From the NCBI GenBank assembly GCA_019454125.1, contig CP075365.1, forward strand, positions 1,606,218 to 1,670,217: DNA of 64,000 nt, given 5' to 3'. The notes under the pieces are model-generated. The model was not told the origin of the DNA and did no database searches. It saw only the letters and a list, made by a program, of their open reading frames with translations. The translations under genes were made by a program, and so were the position numbers. Shown in pieces: positions 63,585 through 64,000 of the stretch; the stretch's first letter is position 1; every line of letters starts with the position of its first letter. Source of the stretch: Fimbriimonadaceae bacterium. GTDB lineage: Bacteria > Armatimonadota > Fimbriimonadia > Fimbriimonadales > Fimbriimonadaceae.

Positions 63585-64000
63585 CCCCAAGCGCCATCGA
63601 GATCGAGGGGCTGAAGAAAAGCTTCGTCTTATCCCATAGCGGAATCGGATCCCTAAAGACGGCTGCGCTCTGGTGGAAGAAACGGAAGGTGGAAAGGCTC
63701 GAGGTTCTGAAAGGCCTTACGTTCACCGTTCCTAAAGGACAATGTGTTGCAGTTGTCGGCAAGAACGGTGCGGGGAAGAGCACGCTCCTATCGCTCTTGG
63801 CGAACGTTTACCGCCCCGACCAAGGGACGATAAAGGTCCACGGCAGGATCGCTCCCCTGCTCGAGCTTGGCGCAGGGTTTCATCCAGATCTTACCGGCTT
63901 AGAAAACGTCCTGTTCAACGGCATGATCCTTGGCCTAAAGCGCAAGGAAGTGGTCGCACGTTTCGACGATATCGTAGAGTTTTCCGAGCTGAGCAGCCAT
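63581..64000 (+). CDS. wzt: Polysaccharide ABC export ATPase (Wzt-like), cut by the right window edge
   Basis: The first 140 codons of an ATPase from ATG 63581, which overlaps the Wzm stop (ATGA). The opening SAIEIEGLKKSFVLSHSG with the long loop before VLKGLTFTVPKG, Walker A (GKNGAGKSTLLSLLANV) and GRIAPLLELGAGFHPDLTG are typical of Wzt/TagH-type exporters. The rest lies beyond base 64000. Confidence 0.93.
   Translation, partial: MTPSAIEIEGLKKSFVLSHSGIGSLKTAALWWKKRKVERLEVLKGLTFTVPKGQCVAVVGKNGAGKSTLLSLLANVYRPDQGTIKVHGRIAPLLELGAGFHPDLTGLENVLFNGMILGLKRKEVVARFDDIVEFSELSSH

Overview
The window is high-GC bacterial chromosome with mostly single-copy housekeeping and accessory genes, and no insertion sequence, phage, CRISPR array or rRNA. 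The lineage signals are prepilin-like proteins with the [18 protein letters not shown] signature followed by LFPVFA, several secreted PEP-CTERM proteins, VCBS and TPR proteins and a GH144/GH94 sugar locus. Together these suggest Armatimonadota, most likely Fimbriimonadia-like. That placement is an inference from protein style, not from a marker-gene tree.

Layout. 1-10.5 kb: a LacI-regulated sugar island on the minus strand (lacI, a prepilin-like gene, a GH144-type glucanase, a binding-protein/MalF fusion, a MalG permease and a GH1 gene cut by the left edge), with a divergent small membrane protein and a GH94 phosphorylase. Three near-identical palindromes (TGAACCCTTTCA) lie at the three promoters and define a regulon, plausibly for beta-1,2-glucan or a related beta-glucan. 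10.6-18.8 kb: tRNA-Thr, a membrane hybrid kinase, then a stress cluster (DUF1328, ferritin-like DUF892, ECF sigma factor, KdpE-like regulator, CsbD, four-PAS hybrid kinase). 18.8-25.3 kb: an alkylation-repair pair (Ogt, Ada-AlkA), a secreted dioxygenase-like protein and a 1022-residue secreted protein. 25.3-36.4 kb: tRNA-Glu, AraC/DoxX, DUF1269-like and HdeD membrane proteins, a gene-poor 0.8 kb, an ArsR-SRPBCC-DUF1801-hydrolase operon with a clear operator, a decayed arsR-arsD-arsA operon, and a zinc-finger Fpg. 36.4-43.6 kb: methionine synthase split into two divergent genes around metF, then clpB. 43.8-64 kb: mnmE, a TalC-type transaldolase, fusA, PEP-CTERM proteins, a zincless Fpg, a frameshifted DUF2243 gene, lemA, purL, a TPR protein, nadK, a peptide-type ABC ATPase, phoU, and the start of an O-antigen-type ABC export system cut by the right edge.

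The most striking observation is at 50407-51348. A VCBS-repeat protein has an in-frame UGA at codon 96, followed by Cys. It reads on in the same frame through the rest of the repeat protein, and a 12-bp hairpin with a GGU apical loop sits 20 nt after the UGA, in a stretch of codons that is unusual for this genome. This fits a bacterial SECIS element and a candidate selenoprotein. By contrast, the amber codon in arsD and the frameshifts in arsA and DUF2243 look like ordinary decay or sequence errors.
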